This document shows, one piece after another, positions 5,842-6,870 of a DNA stretch of 6,870 nucleotides (its first letter is position 1; each line of letters opens with the position of its first letter). The stretch comes from an uncultured Spirochaetaceae bacterium (GTDB lineage Bacteria; Spirochaetota; Spirochaetia; Sphaerochaetales; Sphaerochaetaceae), in contig CAMKAB010000044.1 of NCBI GenBank assembly GCA_946410375.1, positions 1 through 6,870 of the forward strand. The letters run 5' to 3'. A program made the translations under genes and the position numbers. Below the pieces are notes generated by a model. It saw only the letters and a program-made list of their open reading frames with translations. It searched no databases and was not told the DNA's origin.

Positions 5842-6870
5842 ATGATTGATGTAAAAAATACGCTTGTGATAATACGGGGAGCGGGAGACCTGGCTTCCGG
5901 GGTTGCTTTGCGGCTTCATAACAGCGGTTTCCCGATAATAATGCTTGATATTGCGGAGCCTACCGTGATAAGGAGGACTGTTTCTTTTGCGGAAGCGGTT
6001 TATGAGGGAAGGGTGAAAATAGAGGGTGCGGAAGCGCTGTTGTGCGAAACGCAGGATGCAAGAGAGGTGTTGAAACTTGCAAAGAGCGGGAAAATCGCTG
6101 TTTGCGTGGATCCCGAAGGGCGGCTTATAGAAGAATTACGTCCTGAAATCGTAATTGACGGTATTTTGGCAAAGAAGAATCTGGGTACGAGCGTGAAGTT
6201 GGCGCCGTTCGTTGTGGCTTTAGGACCGGGTTTTATTGCCCGAAGGAGGGAAACTTTCGTTTCGGAGGGGTCTGAAAACCCGGTTTCCGCCCGTGCGGAC
6301 GCGGACAAGGGTGAATATAGGGGTGCCGATTTAAAGTCTGAAAACCCGGTTTCCACCCTTGCGGACGCGGACAAGGGTGTTTCGGAAAGCGTTTTTTTGG
6401 ATAAATCCGTAAATGCGGCCTCTTCAAGTGCGAACGCAGGTGATTCGTCGAATGCGAATGGTTTATATGTTGATGCAGTCATAGAAACACAACGCGGACA
6501 CAGGCTCGGAACTATAATTTACGAAGGAGAAGCTGCGAAGAATACCGGTATTCCGGGGCTTATCGGCGGTTACGGAAAAGAACGGGTTATGCATTCTCCG
6601 TGTGCAGGTGTGTTTAGAGGAGTGTCGGTAATCGGGGACCTTGTTTCGGCGGGAGATACGGTGGCGTATGTTGACGAGACGCCCGTAAAAACTGAAATAT
6701 CGGGAAAGGTGCGCGGAATGCTCAGAACCGGATTGAGAGTACCTGCGGGGTTTAAGGTTGCGGATGTTGACCCTCGGGGAGCTTCCACAGACCATACAAC
6801 CATTTCCGATAAGGCTCGTTCTATCGGCGGAGGCGTGCTTGAAGCGGTTATGCATTTTTTAACGGCGAAT
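5842..6870 (+). CDS. yqeB: Selenium-dependent molybdenum hydroxylase system protein YqeB (EF2563 family), with an internal insertion, cut by the window end
   Basis: The frame is open for 343 codons to the last base. It shows the YqeB signatures in order: a Rossmann-like IRGAGDLASGVALRLH (11-26), PTVIRRTVSFAEAVYEG, ILAKKNLGT (108-116), GPGFIA (128-133), DAVIETQRGH (211-220), NTGIPGLIGGYG, a biotinyl/lipoyl-like region with HSPCAGVF and GDLVSAGDTVAYVD, DPRG, and ISDKARSIGGGVLEAV (321-336). YqeB is a maturation factor for molybdenum hydroxylases with labile selenium; its chemistry is not established. Only a few C-terminal residues should be missing. In ordinary family members GPGF-A is followed within a few residues by DVDAVIE; here about 74 extra residues (134-207), polar and rich in Ser, Ala, Asp and Asn, lie between them and contain an in-frame duplicated peptide. 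No stop or frameshift results and both flanks are intact, so the protein is probably functional with a surface loop or linker. Confidence 0.9.
   Translation, partial: MIDVKNTLVIIRGAGDLASGVALRLHNSGFPIIMLDIAEPTVIRRTVSFAEAVYEGRVKIEGAEALLCETQDAREVLKLAKSGKIAVCVDPEGRLIEELRPEIVIDGILAKKNLGTSVKLAPFVVALGPGFIARRRETFVSEGSENPVSARADADKGEYRGADLKSENPVSTLADADKGVSESVFLDKSVNAASSSANAGDSSNANGLYVDAVIETQRGHRLGTIIYEGEAAKNTGIPGLIGGYGKERVMHSPCAGVFRGVSVIGDLVSAGDTVAYVDETPVKTEISGKVRGMLRTGLRVPAGFKVADVDPRGASTDHTTISDKARSIGGGVLEAVMHFLTAN
6241..6462 (+). other. In-frame low-complexity insertion in yqeB
   Basis: The segment encodes residues 134-207 and separates two motifs that are nearly adjacent in ordinary YqeB proteins. 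It is polar, lacks hydrophobic core residues, and includes the two 43-bp repeats and a Ser/Ala/Asn-rich end (AASSSANAGDSSNANG, 192-207). An 8-bp GTTTCGGA occurs on each side of the repeat pair (6259-6266 and 6379-6386), which could be chance or a trace of how the segment arose. Confidence 0.7.
6271..6379 (+). repeat. 43-bp direct repeat pair inside yqeB
   Basis: The copies lie at 6271-6313 and 6337-6379 and differ at two of 43 positions, separated by 23 bp. The 66-bp period is 22 codons, so both copies are read in the same frame: SENPVSARADADKG (144-157) and SENPVSTLADADKG (166-179). Each copy contains the near-palindrome AAACC-C-GGTTT. Copy 1 also has TCCGC/GCGGA arms that the two substitutions break in copy 2. 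Confidence 0.92.

Noticed and set aside
5452..6379. Shared repeat between the YqeC polar stretch and the YqeB insertion
   Set aside because: Only a short AAACCGGG-like match (in opposite orientation) is common to both, too little to claim a shared element.
6000..6482. 160-codon minus-strand frame with an internal duplicated peptide
   Set aside because: It is antisense to conserved YqeB motifs; its repeat is the mirror of the 43-bp repeat in yqeB, and the frame is open because that region is stop-poor.
6463..6855. 130-codon minus-strand frame
   Set aside because: It is antisense to the conserved C-terminal half of YqeB, with no motif and no signals of its own.

Overview
The window looks like a chromosomal segment of an anaerobic bacterium. 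A spirochaete of the Treponema type is my best guess. The reasons are a DUF4954-family protein (known mainly from Bacteroidetes and spirochaetes), canonical TTGACA-type promoters and a clear Shine-Dalgarno site (both atypical of Bacteroidetes), and genes for a selenium-dependent molybdenum hydroxylase system. The assignment is inference: there is no rRNA, tRNA or other decisive marker.

Layout. (1) Positions 1-192 hold the lysine-rich C-terminal end of an unidentified plus-strand gene. (2) Positions 351-2447 encode a 698-residue DUF4954 protein with its own promoter and a strong ribosome binding site. (3) Positions 2415-2639 are a tandem repeat of about 65 bp (three full copies and one partial) that begins inside the last codons of that gene. 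It contains TC tracts of different lengths. Changing the first tract by one TC unit would replace the stop with an open frame running through the whole array. (4) On the minus strand, a sodium:solute symporter (4444-3137) is followed 60 bp later by a ModE-type winged-helix regulator lacking the molybdate-binding domain (3076-2693). (5) Diverging from the symporter on the plus strand are a small four-cysteine TSCPD protein (4637-4897), yqeC (4894-5763, overlapping by ATGA) and yqeB (5842 to beyond the window end).

How they fit together. YqeB and YqeC are the recognised accessory proteins of selenium-dependent molybdenum hydroxylases (xanthine dehydrogenase-like enzymes carrying a labile selenium). 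A ModE-like regulator and a transporter transcribed divergently from them suggest one unit: uptake of a substrate, local regulation from the shared 192-bp promoter region, and maturation of a hydroxylase whose structural genes are probably beyond the right edge. In the promoter region two back-to-back TTGACA boxes form an inverted repeat, and the symporter promoter lies so close to its ATG that the mRNA should be almost leaderless.

The most unusual items are a roughly 74-residue low-complexity insertion in the conserved core of YqeB, built around an in-frame 43-bp direct repeat, and the slippage-prone repeat array at the end of the DUF4954 gene.
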